Source: Streptomyces griseoaurantiacus (lineage in GTDB: Bacteria > Actinomycetota > Actinomycetes > Streptomycetales > Streptomycetaceae). Taken from it: a stretch of 64,000 nucleotides of DNA. Below are positions 52,430 through 61,494 of the stretch, one piece after another. The stretch's first letter is position 1. Every line of letters begins with the position of its first letter. The notes below the pieces were generated by a model. The model did not search any database. It was not told the origin of the DNA and was given only the letters and a program-made list of their open reading frames with translations. Made by a program: the position numbers and the translations under genes. Where the stretch lies: assembly GCA_014656015.1 (NCBI GenBank), contig BNBP01000004.1, forward strand, positions 1-64,000. The letters run 5' to 3'.

Positions 52430-53848
52430 TCAGGTTCTGCGCAGGTGGCGCCAGACGGCCTTCGCCGCGTTGTGCCCGGACATGCCGTGCACGCCGGGGC
52501 CCGGCGGGGTGGCCGAGGAGCAGAGGAAGACGGCCGGGTGCGGGGTGGCGTACGGGAAAAGGGAGAGCTTGGGCCGCAGCAGGAGCTGGAGCCCGGCGAC
52601 GGAGCCGGTGGCGATGTCCCCGCCCACGTAGTTGGCGTTGCGCACGGCCAGTTCGGGCGGTCCCGCGGTGGCGCGGGCGAGCACCCGGTCACGGAACCCG
52701 GGGGCGAACCTCTCCAGTTGGCGTTCGATGGCGTCGGTGAGGTCGCCGGTGAAGCCGTGGGGCACGTGGCCGTACGCCCAGAAGACCTGCTTGCCCTCGG
52801 GCGCCCGGGTGGGGTCGACGACACCGGGCTGCACGGTGATCAGGAAGGGCGCCTCGGGGGCGTGGCCGCCCCGGGAGGCGGCGTGCAGGGCGGTGCCGAT
52901 GTCGGCGCTGGTGGGGCCGATCTGCACGGTGCCGGCGAGGCGGGCCTCCTGCGCGGTCCAGGGCACGGGGCCGTCCAGCGCGTAGTCGATCTTGAAGACG
53001 CCGGGGCCGTAGCGGTAGTTCTCGTAGGTCCGGCCGAGGTCCGCGATGCGGGCCAGCGCGGTGGGCGAGGTGTCGAAGACGTACGCCCGGGCCGGCGGCA
53101 GGTCGTCGAGCCGCTTGACCTCGTAGTCGGTGTGCACGGTGCCGCCGTGCTCGGTGAGGAGTCCGGCGAGCGCGTCGGAGATGGCCTGGGAGCCGCCCCG
53201 GGCGACGGGCCAGCCCCGGGCGTGCGCCGCCAGCGCGAAGACGAGGCCGACGGCGGAGGTGGCGAAGCCGCCGAGGGGCGCCATGACATGCGCGACGAGC
53301 CCGGCGAACAGGCCCTTGGCCCGCTCCTCGCGGAAACGGCGCAGCAGCCAGGTCGAGGGGGGCAGCCCGACCAGCCCGAACCGGGCCAGGGTGACCGGGT
53401 CCCGGGGCAGCGCGGTGGCCGGGAGCGACATGAAGTCCTTCGCCAGCGTGTCCCACTTGTCGAGGAACGGGGCGACGAGCCTGCGGTAGGTGCCCGCGTC
53501 GCGCGGCCCGAAGGAGGCGGCGGTCTCGGCGACGCTGCGGGCGAGCACGGCCGCCGTGCCGTCCGGGAACGGGTGGGCCATGGGCAGTTCCGGCTGGAGC
53601 CACTCCAGGCCGTGCCGTTCCAGGGGCAGCGCCCGGAAGGCGGGCGAGTTGATGCCGAGCGGGTGGGCGGCGGAACAGGGGTCGTGCCGGAATCCGGGGA
53701 GGGTGAGCTCCTCGGTGCGCGCTCCCCCGCCGACGGTCTCCTTCGCCTCGAACACGGCCACCGAGAAGCCCCGTCGGGCCAGTTCCACGGCGGCCGTCAG
53801 TCCGTTCGGCCCCGCTCCCACCACGACCGCATCGAGCATTGACGGCAC
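52430..53848 (-). CDS. Phytoene dehydrogenase-like FAD oxidoreductase
   Basis: A 472-residue FAD-dependent oxidoreductase of the CrtI/amine-oxidase superfamily. '[20 protein letters not shown]' with '[19 protein letters not shown]' binds FAD at the N-terminus, and the closing '[20 protein letters not shown]' is the second FAD motif. Related proteins are annotated phytoene desaturase family or PYROXD2-like; no carotenoid genes lie nearby, so the substrate is unknown. The GTG at 53848 has AAGGAG seven bases before it; an in-frame ATG at 53839 is the alternative. The macro gene begins 92 bases after its stop. Confidence 0.88.
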   Translation of the reverse strand: MPSMLDAVVVGAGPNGLTAAVELARRGFSVAVFEAKETVGGGARTEELTLPGFRHDPCSAAHPLGINSPAFRALPLERHGLEWLQPELPMAHPFPDGTAAVLARSVAETAASFGPRDAGTYRRLVAPFLDKWDTLAKDFMSLPATALPRDPVTLARFGLVGLPPSTWLLRRFREERAKGLFAGLVAHVMAPLGGFATSAVGLVFALAAHARGWPVARGGSQAISDALAGLLTEHGGTVHTDYEVKRLDDLPPARAYVFDTSPTALARIADLGRTYENYRYGPGVFKIDYALDGPVPWTAQEARLAGTVQIGPTSADIGTALHAASRGGHAPEAPFLITVQPGVVDPTRAPEGKQVFWAYGHVPHGFTGDLTDAIERQLERFAPGFRDRVLARATAGPPELAVRNANYVGGDIATGSVAGLQLLLRPKLSLFPYATPHPAVFLCSSATPPGPGVHGMSGHNAAKAVWRHLRRT

Positions 53849-53947
53849 CTTCGGACTCCTTCGCCGGCCGACGGCCACTGAGGCATCAGGATATGCCGCG
53901 CCCCCGGCGGCGCCGGGGCACGGGTGGCGGGGCGGCCGCGTTCACCG

Positions 53948-54928
53948 TCAGGCGTCCAGCAGGTGCGCCACCCGGCGGGCGGTGTCCCCGTCGCGCGCGG
54001 CGGTGAAGGGGAGGGCGTTGCCGCCGGTGATCCGGAACGGCACGCCGGCGCGCGTCAGATGGGTGCCGCCCGCCTCCTCGACGAGGAGCAGCCCCGCCGC
54101 GTGGTCCCAGGCGGCCTCCCAGGTGAAGGCGGTGGCGTCCAGTTCGCCGCGGGCCACGGCCAGGTACTCCAGCCCCGCCGAGCCGCAGGGGCGCGGGCGG
54201 ACCCCGTCCGTGCGCAGTCCGAGCAGGGACCGCTTCTGGGCCTCGGTGGTGTAGTCGGGGTGCGAGGTGGCCACCTCCAGGTCGCGGTCCGGGCGCGGGG
54301 AACCGGAGCGCAGGGGCGCGCCGTCGAGGAACGCGCCCCGGCCGCGTATCGCGGTGGCGAACTGCTCGCGGGCGGGCGCGTACGTCCAGGAGGCGAGCAG
54401 TTCGCCGCCCCGGGCCAGCGCGACCAGCGTGCAGAATCCGGTGTCGCCCCGCACGAACTGGCGGGTGCCGTCCACCGGGTCGACGATCCACACCGGGGCC
54501 TCGCCGCGTATCGCCTCGTACACGCGCGGGTCGGCGTGGACCGCCTCCTCCCCCACCACGAGCGAGCCGGGCAGCAGCCGGGCCAGTTCCTCGGTGAGGC
54601 GGACCTCGGCCTTGCGGTCGGCATCGGTGACAAGGTCGTGCGGGCCGGTCTTCTCGTCGACCTCGTGGGCCTCCAGACGGCGGAAGCGCGGCATGATCTC
54701 GGCGGCGGCGGCCGCGCGGACCGCCGCCTCGACGTCGCCCCCGTGCCGGGCGAGGAACGCGTCGAGGGTTCCGTCGTACGGGAACCGCCCCCCGGTCCCG
54801 GCCCGGGCCACAGGACCGGCGTCCATGCGCACCGCGCCTCCCGCGCCGTCCGTGCTGCTCGTGCTCTCCGTGCTCTCCGTGCTCTCCGTGCTCTCCGTGC
54901 TCTCCGTGCTCTCCGTGCTCCTGATCAT
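53948..54928 (-). CDS. Inositol monophosphatase family protein (histidinol-phosphatase-like)
   Basis: A 326-residue metal-dependent phosphatase of the IMPase/FBPase/CysQ superfamily. Metal ligands are the Glu in '[10 protein letters not shown]', two Asp in '[15 protein letters not shown]' and the Asp in '[20 protein letters not shown]'. '[19 protein letters not shown]' is the first block. Substrates may be histidinol phosphate, inositol phosphate or PAP. The first 30 residues from ATG 54928 include six STE repeats; an internal ATG at 54826, with GGGAGG ten bases upstream, gives 292 residues and may be the true start. It is monocistronic or follows the ggt gene. Confidence 0.85.
   Translation of the reverse strand: MIRSTESTESTESTESTESTESTSSTDGAGGAVRMDAGPVARAGTGGRFPYDGTLDAFLARHGGDVEAAVRAAAAAEIMPRFRRLEAHEVDEKTGPHDLVTDADRKAEVRLTEELARLLPGSLVVGEEAVHADPRVYEAIRGEAPVWIVDPVDGTRQFVRGDTGFCTLVALARGGELLASWTYAPAREQFATAIRGRGAFLDGAPLRSGSPRPDRDLEVATSHPDYTTEAQKRSLLGLRTDGVRPRPCGSAGLEYLAVARGELDATAFTWEAAWDHAAGLLLVEEAGGTHLTRAGVPFRITGGNALPFTAARDGDTARRVAHLLDA
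54861..54920. repeat. 9-bp tandem repeat at the 5' end of the phosphatase gene
   Basis: About six copies of GTGCTCTCC (plus strand) in direct tandem, giving Ser-Thr-Glu repeats in the minus-strand frame. Units are multiples of three, so copy-number changes would keep the frame. Exact identity suggests recent expansion. Confidence 0.85.
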
Positions 54929-54964
54929 TGCTCCATCAGAGCACGCGCCACTGACATTCCCGTC

Positions 54965-54986
54965 CCGCCCGGTGCACTCCGGGCGG
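54965..54986 (-). terminator. Hairpin after the ggt gene
   Basis: An 8-bp stem (54965-54972 with 54979-54986) and 6-base loop TGCACT lie about 53 bases after the ggt stop on the minus strand. Confidence 0.4.
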
Positions 54987-55038
54987 AATCGGCGTGAACT
55001 TCCGGGGCGCGGAGCGCCGGGGGCCCGGGCCCTTCGCC

Positions 55039-56901
55039 TCAGCGGCCCGCCGCGTACCCCTGCATGCCCCGCGGGTTGGCCGCGGCGGAGAGCAGGCCGG
55101 TCTCCGGGTCGCGGGCGACCGCGCTCAGCCGGCCCTCGGACCAGGCCTCCCCCACCAGTACGTCGTGCCCGCGCCGCCGCAGTTCCCCGACGACCGCCGG
55201 ATCCGTACGCGATTCCACGGTGAGCGCTCCCGGCCGCATCCCGCGCGGGAAGAAGGAGCCGGGGAAGCTGTCGTTGTGCCAATTGGGGGCGTCGATCGCG
55301 CCCTGCAGGTCGAGGCCCCCGCGTACCGGGCCGCGCAGTGCCACCGCGAGGAAGAAGTGGGTCTGCCACTGGTCCTGCTGGTCGCCCCCGGGTGTCCCGA
55401 AGGCCAGCACCGGGACCCCCTCGCGCAGGGCGAGCGAAGGGCTGAGGGTGGTGCGCGGGCGGCGTCCGGGGGTGAGCGAGTTCGGCAGCCCCTCGTCGAG
55501 CCAGGTCATCTGCAGCCGGGTGCCGAGCGGGAAGCCCAGTTCGGGCACGACGGGGTTGGACTGGAGCCAGCCGCCGGAGGGGGTCGCCGAGATCATGTTG
55601 CCCCAGCGGTCGACGACGTCGAGGTGGCAGGTGTCGCCCCTGGTCGACCCGTCGCCGCTCACCGTGGGCTCCCCGTCCGCCCCCGCCCGGCCGGGCCGTG
55701 CCGGTTCGCCCGGTACCGGGGAGAGCGGGCTCTTGGCGACGGTCGGCTCGCCCACGCCCAGCGCCTCGTAGCCCGACTCGGCGGAGGCGAGCCCGAGGGC
55801 GTACCGGCTCAGCCGGGGCGTGCGCCCGCCGGGCCCGCCCGGCCTCAGCTCGTACGAGGCCGCCTCCCCGATCAAAGCGCGCCGCCCGTCGTTGTACGGG
55901 GCGGACAGCAGGGCGTCGAGGGGGACGTCGGCGGCGTCGCCGTACCAGGCCTCGCGGTCGGCCATGGCGAGCTTGCAGCCCTCGACGAGGAGGTGGACGT
56001 AGTCCGCGGAGGCGTAGGGCGGCAGTTCCGGCGGGAGCAGGGCGAGCTGCTGGAGCAGCACCGGGCCCTGGCTCCAGGGGCCGGCCTTGCACACGGTCCA
56101 GCCGTTCCAGTCGTAGGTCGCGGGACGCTCCCAGGTGGCGGACCAGGCGGCGAGGTCGGCCGCGGTGAGCGTCCCCGTGTGGCGCCTGCCGCTGGTGTCC
56201 AGGGTGGGCCGCGCGGACTGGCGGAGCAGCGCCTCGGCGACGAAGCCGGTACGCCACACCTCGCGCGCCGCGTCGATCTCCGCCTCCCTCCCGCCCGCCC
56301 CGGCGACCTCGGCGAGCAGCCGCTTCCAGGTGGCGGCGAGGGCGGGGTTGCGGAAGAGGCGGCCGGGACGGGGCGGTTCGCCGTCCGGCAGGTACACCGC
56401 GGCCGAACTGGTCCACTCCGTCTCGAACAGCTCCCGTACGGTCTCCACCGTCCCGCCGACCCGTTCCACGGGCGCGTGCCCCTGCTCGGCGTATCCGATG
56501 GCGTACTTGAGGACGTCGGCGAGGGGCTTGGTGCCGTGGTCGCGCAGCAGCAGCATCCAGGCGTCGAAGGCACCGGGCACGGCCGCGGCCAGCGGTCCGG
56601 TGCCGGGGACGAGGTCGAGGCCGAGGGAGCGGTAGTGGGCGATCGTGGCCCCGGCGGGGGCGACGCCCTGGCCGCAGAGAACCCGTACGGCGCCGTCGGC
56701 CGGGGCGACGAGCGCCGGGAGCTCCCCGGCGGGCCCGTTGAGGTGCGGCTCGACGACGTGCAGGACGAAACCGGCGGCGACGGCCGCGTCGAAGGCGTTG
56801 CCGCCGTCCTCCAGTACGGCCATGGCGCAGCCGGAGGCGAGCCAGTGCGTGGAGGACACCATGCCGAAGGTGCCCTGGAGGGTGGGTCGGGTCGTGAACA
56901 T
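55039..56901 (-). CDS. Gamma-glutamyltransferase family protein
   Basis: A 620-residue Ntn-hydrolase precursor related to gamma-glutamyltransferase and cephalosporin acylase. The N-terminal block 'GMVSSTHWLASGCAMAVLED' with 'GGNAFDAAVAAGFVLHVVEP' is typical. The autocatalytic Thr is in 'RGDTCHLDVVDRWGNMISAT', giving large and small subunits, and later landmarks are 'NSLTPGRRPRTTLSPSL' and 'FGTPGGDQQDQWQTHFFLAV'. No signal peptide is visible, so it is probably cytoplasmic, unlike E. coli Ggt. The ATG at 56901 was selected by family start; the upstream region is a 15-bp repeat array. Expected reaction: transfer or hydrolysis of gamma-glutamyl groups. Confidence 0.9.
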   Translation of the reverse strand: MFTTRPTLQGTFGMVSSTHWLASGCAMAVLEDGGNAFDAAVAAGFVLHVVEPHLNGPAGELPALVAPADGAVRVLCGQGVAPAGATIAHYRSLGLDLVPGTGPLAAAVPGAFDAWMLLLRDHGTKPLADVLKYAIGYAEQGHAPVERVGGTVETVRELFETEWTSSAAVYLPDGEPPRPGRLFRNPALAATWKRLLAEVAGAGGREAEIDAAREVWRTGFVAEALLRQSARPTLDTSGRRHTGTLTAADLAAWSATWERPATYDWNGWTVCKAGPWSQGPVLLQQLALLPPELPPYASADYVHLLVEGCKLAMADREAWYGDAADVPLDALLSAPYNDGRRALIGEAASYELRPGGPGGRTPRLSRYALGLASAESGYEALGVGEPTVAKSPLSPVPGEPARPGRAGADGEPTVSGDGSTRGDTCHLDVVDRWGNMISATPSGGWLQSNPVVPELGFPLGTRLQMTWLDEGLPNSLTPGRRPRTTLSPSLALREGVPVLAFGTPGGDQQDQWQTHFFLAVALRGPVRGGLDLQGAIDAPNWHNDSFPGSFFPRGMRPGALTVESRTDPAVVGELRRRGHDVLVGEAWSEGRLSAVARDPETGLLSAAANPRGMQGYAAGR

Positions 56902-56920
56902 GCGCTCTGAACACCTCACT

Positions 56921-57024
56921 GTTTCCGTGGGCACTGATTCCGTGGGCACTGTTTCTGTGAGCACTGCTCCATGGGCACTGATTCCGTGAGCACTGATTCC
57001 GTGAGCACTGATTCCGTGGGCACT
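56921..57024. repeat. Seven-copy 15-bp tandem repeat upstream of the ggt gene
   Basis: Seven units of GATTCCGTGGGCACT type (one with 14 bases, several with A for G at the GTGRGC position) run without spacers from 56921 to 57024. The array begins 20 bases upstream of the ggt start codon, so it is in the leader or promoter. No coding frame crosses it convincingly because one unit is 14 bases long. Confidence 0.9.
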
Positions 57025-57049
57025 GCATGGCCCGCCTGCCGAGGGGTAC
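57025..57049 (+). promoter_or_regulatory. Putative sigma-B-type promoter of the DUF2795 gene
   Basis: GCAT (57025-57028), a 15-base spacer and GGGTAC (57044-57049) fit the sigma-B consensus exactly. A start near 57057 leaves a 75-base leader to the ATG at 57132. The site begins right where the 15-bp repeat array ends. Confidence 0.5.
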
Positions 57050-57131
57050 TGCGTAACCTCCCACCGCGTACCGGGCCCCCGCCGGGCGAGGGCCCCCAGC
57101 GTGACGAGCAGCGGGAAGGAATGAGCCACGG

Positions 57132-57326
57132 ATGGCGAAGCTGAACCCGGTCGACCTGCAGCGGGCCCTCGCCTCGGCCGACTACCCGGCCACCGGCGAG
57201 GACCTGGCACGGCTCGCGCGCGACAACGGGGCCGACAGCGCGCTCGTGGACGCGCTCTCGGCACACGCCGGGGACGAATTCGACGGCCCGAACAAGGTCA
57301 GCCGCGCCGTTTTCGGCTCGGACTGA
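57132..57326 (+). CDS. DUF2795 domain protein
   Basis: A 64-residue protein of the DUF2795 family, common in actinobacteria, often stress-induced and with no known activity. It shows the short helical pattern 'NPVDLQRALASADYPATGED' followed by 'LARLARDNGADSALVDALSA' and 'GPNKVSRAVFG'. The ATG follows GGGAAGGAATGAGCCACGG. The DUF6480 gene starts 35 bases downstream and is probably co-transcribed. A sigma-B-like promoter lies upstream. The protein has no membrane segment. Confidence 0.85.
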   Translation: MAKLNPVDLQRALASADYPATGEDLARLARDNGADSALVDALSAHAGDEFDGPNKVSRAVFGSD

Positions 57327-57361
57327 TCCCCGTGTCCGGACCCGACCGACAGGGGCCTCTC

Positions 57362-57607
57362 ATGTCCATGCACTACGGCAACTCCTCCTCCGAGCCGCGG
57401 CCCACCACCGCCCGCGTGCAGCCCGCCGGTCTCGTTCCGCCGGGCGAGACGCCGCCGGCCGAGGACGGCATCTCGGGAACCCTGCCCCGTGACATCCGGT
57501 ACAACCAGTCGCGCGGCTGGGCCAAGGCGCCCTTGACGCTCATCCTGCTGCTCGTGCTGCTGTTCGCCGCGGGGTTCATCGGCTACGCGGTGGGGATCGG
57601 GATCTGA
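57362..57607 (+). CDS. DUF6480 family small membrane protein
   Basis: An 81-residue protein with a Pro/Thr-rich N-terminal half including 'PAGLVPPGETPPAEDG', then 'RGWAKAPLTLILLLVLLFAA' continuing 'GFIGYAVGIGI', a single C-terminal transmembrane segment. This order (PPGETPPAE followed by RGW and one helix) is the DUF6480 pattern known to me in Streptomyces; function unknown. The ATG at 57362 has AGGGG seven bases upstream; a GTG at 57332 is in frame but has no ribosome site. It follows the DUF2795 gene and probably shares its sigma-B-like promoter. Confidence 0.8.
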   Translation: MSMHYGNSSSEPRPTTARVQPAGLVPPGETPPAEDGISGTLPRDIRYNQSRGWAKAPLTLILLLVLLFAAGFIGYAVGIGI

Positions 57608-57668
57608 CCGCCCCGGCCGTGTGCCGCGCCGGGTCGCCTCACCGTCCTGCCTGCTCCGCCCACGGCGC

Positions 57669-58337
57669 CTACTCCGCCTTGTCCGCCTTCTTCCAGGCCG
57701 TGGTGCCGATCCGCCCGGTGTTGCCGAGGTCGAGGCCGCCGTCCACGGTCAGCACCGCCGCGGGCGCGCCCTCGGTGGGCGCGACGCGCAGGTAGGGGGC
57801 GTTCACGGCGGTCGTGGTCGGGTCGGTGACGGTGTTGCGCCACACCAGGGAGCTGGTGGCGCTCTCGCCGCGGGCGAGGCGGACGGGGTGGGCGCCGGGG
57901 TCGGGCACGCCGGTGATTTCGCCCGGCCCCTTCCGCACCTCCACGTCGACGAGGGGCGCGCGGTCCTCGTCGAGCGCGGTGAGGACGGGGTACCCACCGA
58001 ACGCGTACGACTCCTTGCCGCAGTTGGTGAGCCGTACGGTCATCGCGCGCAGGCCCATGGCGGCCTCGACGGGGCCGGGCTCGAGGCGCAGTCCGGAAGC
58101 GGGGCAGGCGGTGGTGTCCGGGGCGGGTGAACGGGTCGGCCGCCCGGGCAGTCCGTAGGCGGGACCCGGTGCGGGGGTGTCCACGGCGGGCGCCGAGGGG
58201 GTCCTCGCCGGCGTCGCGTCGGGGCGGCGGTCGGGGTCGCTCTCGCGGTCCAGTTCGGCCGAGAGCCCGCAGCCCGCGGTCAGCAGGGACACGGCGAGGA
58301 GGCATGCTGCGCCGGCGAGTCGGCGGTGAACAGTCAC
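57669..58337 (-). CDS. Lipoprotein with DUF4232 domain
   Basis: A 222-residue secreted lipoprotein. The signal peptide ends in the lipobox 'LLTAGC' with Cys23, the site of lipid attachment. A Pro/Thr/Asp linker (about 30-75) leads to a DUF4232 beta-sandwich: 'LRLEPGPVEAAMGLRAMTVR', 'LTNCGKESYAFGGYPVLTAL', 'ATSSLVWRNTVTD' and 'LGNTGRIGTTAW'. The two Cys (in 'TACPASG' and 'LTNCGK') probably form a disulphide. Function is unknown; the family is attached to the outside of the actinobacterial membrane. Monocistronic and converging with the DUF6480 gene. Confidence 0.85.
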   Translation of the reverse strand: MTVHRRLAGAACLLAVSLLTAGCGLSAELDRESDPDRRPDATPARTPSAPAVDTPAPGPAYGLPGRPTRSPAPDTTACPASGLRLEPGPVEAAMGLRAMTVRLTNCGKESYAFGGYPVLTALDEDRAPLVDVEVRKGPGEITGVPDPGAHPVRLARGESATSSLVWRNTVTDPTTTAVNAPYLRVAPTEGAPAAVLTVDGGLDLGNTGRIGTTAWKKADKAE

Positions 58338-58497
58338 GGCGTGATCATGCCACGCGGCCGGAAACCGCGCCCCGGACGTCGGTCACGGTGACCGCGCGGG
58401 CACGCAGCGAGTTCGGCCTTCCCCCGCACCGGGAGTCGTGTGAGACTGTGCGTCCCGTCCGCAGTGCGGACCTCCTCCGCACCCTCCCCCACGAGAA

Positions 58498-59193
58498 GTG
58501 CCCGTGCGCCCACTTTCCCTGCCCCTCGCGCTCACCGCGCGGCTGCTGCCGGTCGCCGTGCTCGCCTCGGCGGGCTGGGCACTGTCCTCCGGCCCCCTCG
58601 CCTCCGCCTCCGACTCGGACTCGGACCACTCCTCGGCGCAACGGTCGCCGGACTCCGAGGACACCGCAGGGAAGAAGGGCGGCGACTCCTCCTCGTCCGC
58701 CCCGCCCGCGGCCAAGGCCTACGAGGCGGCGCCCGCGCCCTGCGGCAGCATCGCCGTCAAGACCGTCAAGTCCCTTGTGCCGGGCGCCAAGACGGCCGGC
58801 AAGGAGATCCCGTCCACCGACGAGGGCGTGCGCCGCACCTGCTCCTGGAACGCGCTCAAGGGCTTCGACTACCGCTGGCTCGACGTCTCCTTCGAGATCG
58901 CGGACTCCGTGTCGGCGGCGCGGAAGACCTACGAGCAGCGCACGGCCGAGAAGAGCGGCGGCGGCGCGGTGCCCGGCCTCGGTGACGCGGCGTACTCCGT
59001 CGTCAACCTCACCACCGACAAGAAGCAGCAGACCCGTGAGGGCGTGGTGCTGGCCCGGGTGTCCAACGCGCTGGTGGTCGTGACGTACAACGGCAGCGAC
59101 TTCGAGTCCAAGAAGGCGCCGGGCACGGACGAGATCAACAAGGGTGCGATCAAGGCCGCCAAGGAGGCGGTGGGGGCGCTCGGCAAGGGATGA
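58498..59193 (+). CDS. Exported DUF3558-like protein
   Basis: A 231-residue exported protein. The N-terminus 'RPLSLPLALTARLLPVAVLA' is a signal sequence with cleavage after an Ala-rich stretch; no lipobox Cys is seen. A Ser/Asp/Glu-rich linker (about 35-75) follows. The mature domain has 'APCGSIAVKTVKSLVPGAKT', 'RRTCSWNALKGFDYRWLDVS' and 'GLGDAAYSVVNLT', the Cys pair and order resembling DUF3558/sensor-type actinobacterial lipoproteins. Function unknown. The GTG at 58498 or GTG at 58504 is the start. Divergent from the DUF4232 lipoprotein gene, so both face a shared regulatory gap of 160 bases. Confidence 0.7.
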   Translation: MPVRPLSLPLALTARLLPVAVLASAGWALSSGPLASASDSDSDHSSAQRSPDSEDTAGKKGGDSSSSAPPAAKAYEAAPAPCGSIAVKTVKSLVPGAKTAGKEIPSTDEGVRRTCSWNALKGFDYRWLDVSFEIADSVSAARKTYEQRTAEKSGGGAVPGLGDAAYSVVNLTTDKKQQTREGVVLARVSNALVVVTYNGSDFESKKAPGTDEINKGAIKAAKEAVGALGKG

Positions 59194-59225
59194 GACCGTC
59201 GGGCCGACCCCCGACTCCCTTACTC

Positions 59226-60251
59226 TCAGCCGGAGTTGACGGCCGGGATCACCCTGTCCCCGTACGCGTCGATGAGGGCCTCCTGGGCGTCGTGCATGTC
59301 GTAGACCGCGAACTGGTCGACGCCCAGGTCGCGCAGGGCCCGGAGTTTGTCCACGTGCTGTTCGACGGGGCCGAGGACGCAGAAGCGGTCGACGATCTCG
59401 TCGGGCACGAAGGCGGTGTCCGGATTGCCGGCGCGTCCGTGGTGGGAGTAGTCGTAGCCCTCCCGCGCCCTGATGTAGTCGGTGAGCGCGTCGGGCACGG
59501 CCGCGGAGTGCTCGCCGTAGCGGGCGACCAGGTCGGCGACGTGGTTGCCGACCATGCCGCCGAACCAGCGGCACTGCTCCCGGGCGTGGGCGAGCGCGCC
59601 GGGCGAGTCGTCCTCGGTGACGTAGGCCGGGGCGGCGACGCACACCGTGACGTCGGCGGGATCGCGGCCGGCCGCGACGGCGGCCTCCTTGACCGTACGG
59701 ACCATGGAGGCGGTGAGGTAGGGGTCGGCGAGCTGGAGGATGAACCCGTCGGCCTCCTCCCCCGCCATCCGCAGCGCCTTCGGCCCGTAGGCGGCCATCC
59801 AGACGGGGAGCCGGGAGCCCGGTCGCACCCACGGCAACCGGACGACCGTGCCACCGCCGAGGTCTGCCTCCTCGCCGGAGGCCAGCGCGCGCACGGCCTT
59901 CATCGCCCCGCTGATCCGGGCCAGGGTGTTCGGCCTCCGGCCGGCCACCCGCATCGCCGAGTCCCCCCGCCCGATCCCGCACACCGTGCGGTCGCCGAAC
60001 ATGTCGTTGAGGGTGGCGAAGGTGGAGGCGGTCACCTCCCAGGTGCGGGTGCCGGGATTGGTGACCATCGGACCCACTTTCAGGTGCTCGGTGTGCGCGA
60101 GGATCTGACTGTGGATGACGAACGGTTCCTGCCACAGCACGGCCGAGTCGAAGGTCCAGCCGTGCGTGAAGCCCTTGCGTTCGGCGCGCCGCATCAGGTC
60201 GACGACCCGTGAGGCGGGCGGGTCGGTCTGCAGGACGAGTCCGAAATCCAT
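59226..60251 (-). CDS. F420-dependent LLM class oxidoreductase (TIGR03842 type)
   Basis: A 341-residue luciferase-like enzyme. It begins 'DFGLVLQTDPPASRVVDLMR', has 'WTFDSAVLWQEPFVIHSQIL', 'VGPMVTNPGTRTWEVTASTF', 'CGIGRGDSAMRVAGRRPNT' and ends 'VDQFAVYDMHDAQEALIDAY', a pattern matching the TIGR03842 group, which in Streptomyces is usually encoded beside hydantoinase/dihydropyrimidinase and aminotransferase genes, as here. The chemical role is unknown. The ATG at 60251 follows TTGGAGTGG. An MDR oxidoreductase gene lies between it and hydA on the same strand. Confidence 0.88.
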   Translation of the reverse strand: MDFGLVLQTDPPASRVVDLMRRAERKGFTHGWTFDSAVLWQEPFVIHSQILAHTEHLKVGPMVTNPGTRTWEVTASTFATLNDMFGDRTVCGIGRGDSAMRVAGRRPNTLARISGAMKAVRALASGEEADLGGGTVVRLPWVRPGSRLPVWMAAYGPKALRMAGEEADGFILQLADPYLTASMVRTVKEAAVAAGRDPADVTVCVAAPAYVTEDDSPGALAHAREQCRWFGGMVGNHVADLVARYGEHSAAVPDALTDYIRAREGYDYSHHGRAGNPDTAFVPDEIVDRFCVLGPVEQHVDKLRALRDLGVDQFAVYDMHDAQEALIDAYGDRVIPAVNSG

Positions 60252-60468
60252 GCGCCACTCCAAGTGCTCCAGCAGGACTTTCCTGTCCGACCTGCGGGTT
60301 TCGCTGGGCGGCTGGAGTGTAGCGGGACTTCGACGCGTCGAGGCGTTGCCACGGGGACCGCCCCTCGATCGTGCGACAGCGCCGTCGGCAGTCACAGCAG
60401 CGGGGCGGCCTTAGAGGGTGATCGCCGAGTATGCCGGGGCCCGGCCGGGCCGCCCGTGGGCGACGGTG

Positions 60469-61425
60469 TCACGAACGCCCCATGTCGATGACGTACTTCC
60501 CGCGCACGCCCCCCGCTTCGAGGCCGCTGTGCGCCTTGACGACGTCGGCCATCGGCAGGACGGTGTCGATCACGGGACGGATGTCTCCCCTCTCGACGAT
60601 GCTCGTGAGTTCGGCGAGGCGGCCGGAGGACGGGTTGTTGCTGAAGAGCTTGATCCGCCGGGGCCGGACGGCGGCCCGGAGCACCATGCCGAGCATGGAC
60701 CCGACGATGCGATCCGGGTCGAAGGAGAGGGCGACCATGCGCCCTCGCCGGTCGAGCCGGGACTGGTAGGCGCCGATCTCCGTGCCCACCAGGTCGACGA
60801 TGACATCGAAGCGGCCGAGGTCCTCCGGCCGGGTCGTGCGGTAGTCCAGGGCGGTGTCGGCCCCGAGTTCCCTGACCCAGTCCAGATTGCTCGCGCCTGC
60901 CAGGGCGGTGACCTCGGCACCGAGCGCCTTGCCGAGCTGCACCACTGTGCTGCCGACGCCCCCGGCCGCGCCCCGCACCAGGAGCCGCTCACCGGCGACG
61001 AGGTGAGCCTTGTCGGTCAGCGCCGTCACCGCGGTGGTACCGGACACGGGAAGGGCGGCGGCCTCGAGCAGGCTCAGGTTCTCGGGCGCCCTGGCCAGCC
61101 GCTGCTCGGGGACGGCGACGTAGTCGGCCATGGCTCCGAAGGTGAAGTGCGGCATGAGCCCCCACACCGCGTCCCCGGCCCGCCACTCCCGCACCTCGGC
61201 GCCCACCGCCGTGACGCGTCCGGCGAAGTCGCTGCCCACACCACGCGGGAACGAGGTGCGGCTGATGCGGCGCATTCTGCCGACGCGGAAAGGTGACTCT
61301 CCCGCGTTCAGGGCGACGCCGTGCACTTCCACGAGCACCTCCCGGGGTCCCGGGTCCGGTATGGGCACCTCGCGGACGCCGAGCACCTCGGGCGGTCCGA
61401 AACGGTCGTACTGCACGGCGCGCAT
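60469..61425 (-). CDS. Zinc-free MDR family quinone oxidoreductase
   Basis: A 318-residue NADPH-dependent medium-chain dehydrogenase lacking zinc ligands. Features: 'MRAVQYDRFGPPEVLGVREV' start, 'GSDFAGRVTAVGAEVREWRA', 'LPVSGTTAVTALTDKAHL' and the nucleotide loop 'RGAAGGVGSTVVQLGKALGA'. The closing 'VLPMADVVKAHSGLEAGGVR' is family typical. It reduces quinones or enones. A -35/-10 pair TTGGTC-N18-TATCTT (61524-61495) lies about 60 bases upstream, so it has its own promoter and is not simply part of the hydA transcript. The neighbours are linked to pyrimidine degradation. Confidence 0.88.
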   Translation of the reverse strand: MRAVQYDRFGPPEVLGVREVPIPDPGPREVLVEVHGVALNAGESPFRVGRMRRISRTSFPRGVGSDFAGRVTAVGAEVREWRAGDAVWGLMPHFTFGAMADYVAVPEQRLARAPENLSLLEAAALPVSGTTAVTALTDKAHLVAGERLLVRGAAGGVGSTVVQLGKALGAEVTALAGASNLDWVRELGADTALDYRTTRPEDLGRFDVIVDLVGTEIGAYQSRLDRRGRMVALSFDPDRIVGSMLGMVLRAAVRPRRIKLFSNNPSSGRLAELTSIVERGDIRPVIDTVLPMADVVKAHSGLEAGGVRGKYVIDMGRS

Positions 61426-61494
61426 GAGCGGTCCCTTCGGGGTCTTCGTCCCGGGCCACCGCCCGAGCCCGGGGTGGCACCCCGCTGACGGGCG

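Noticed and set aside
56921..57024. CRISPR array
   Set aside because: Units are 15 bases and directly adjacent with no unique spacers, and no cas gene is in the window.
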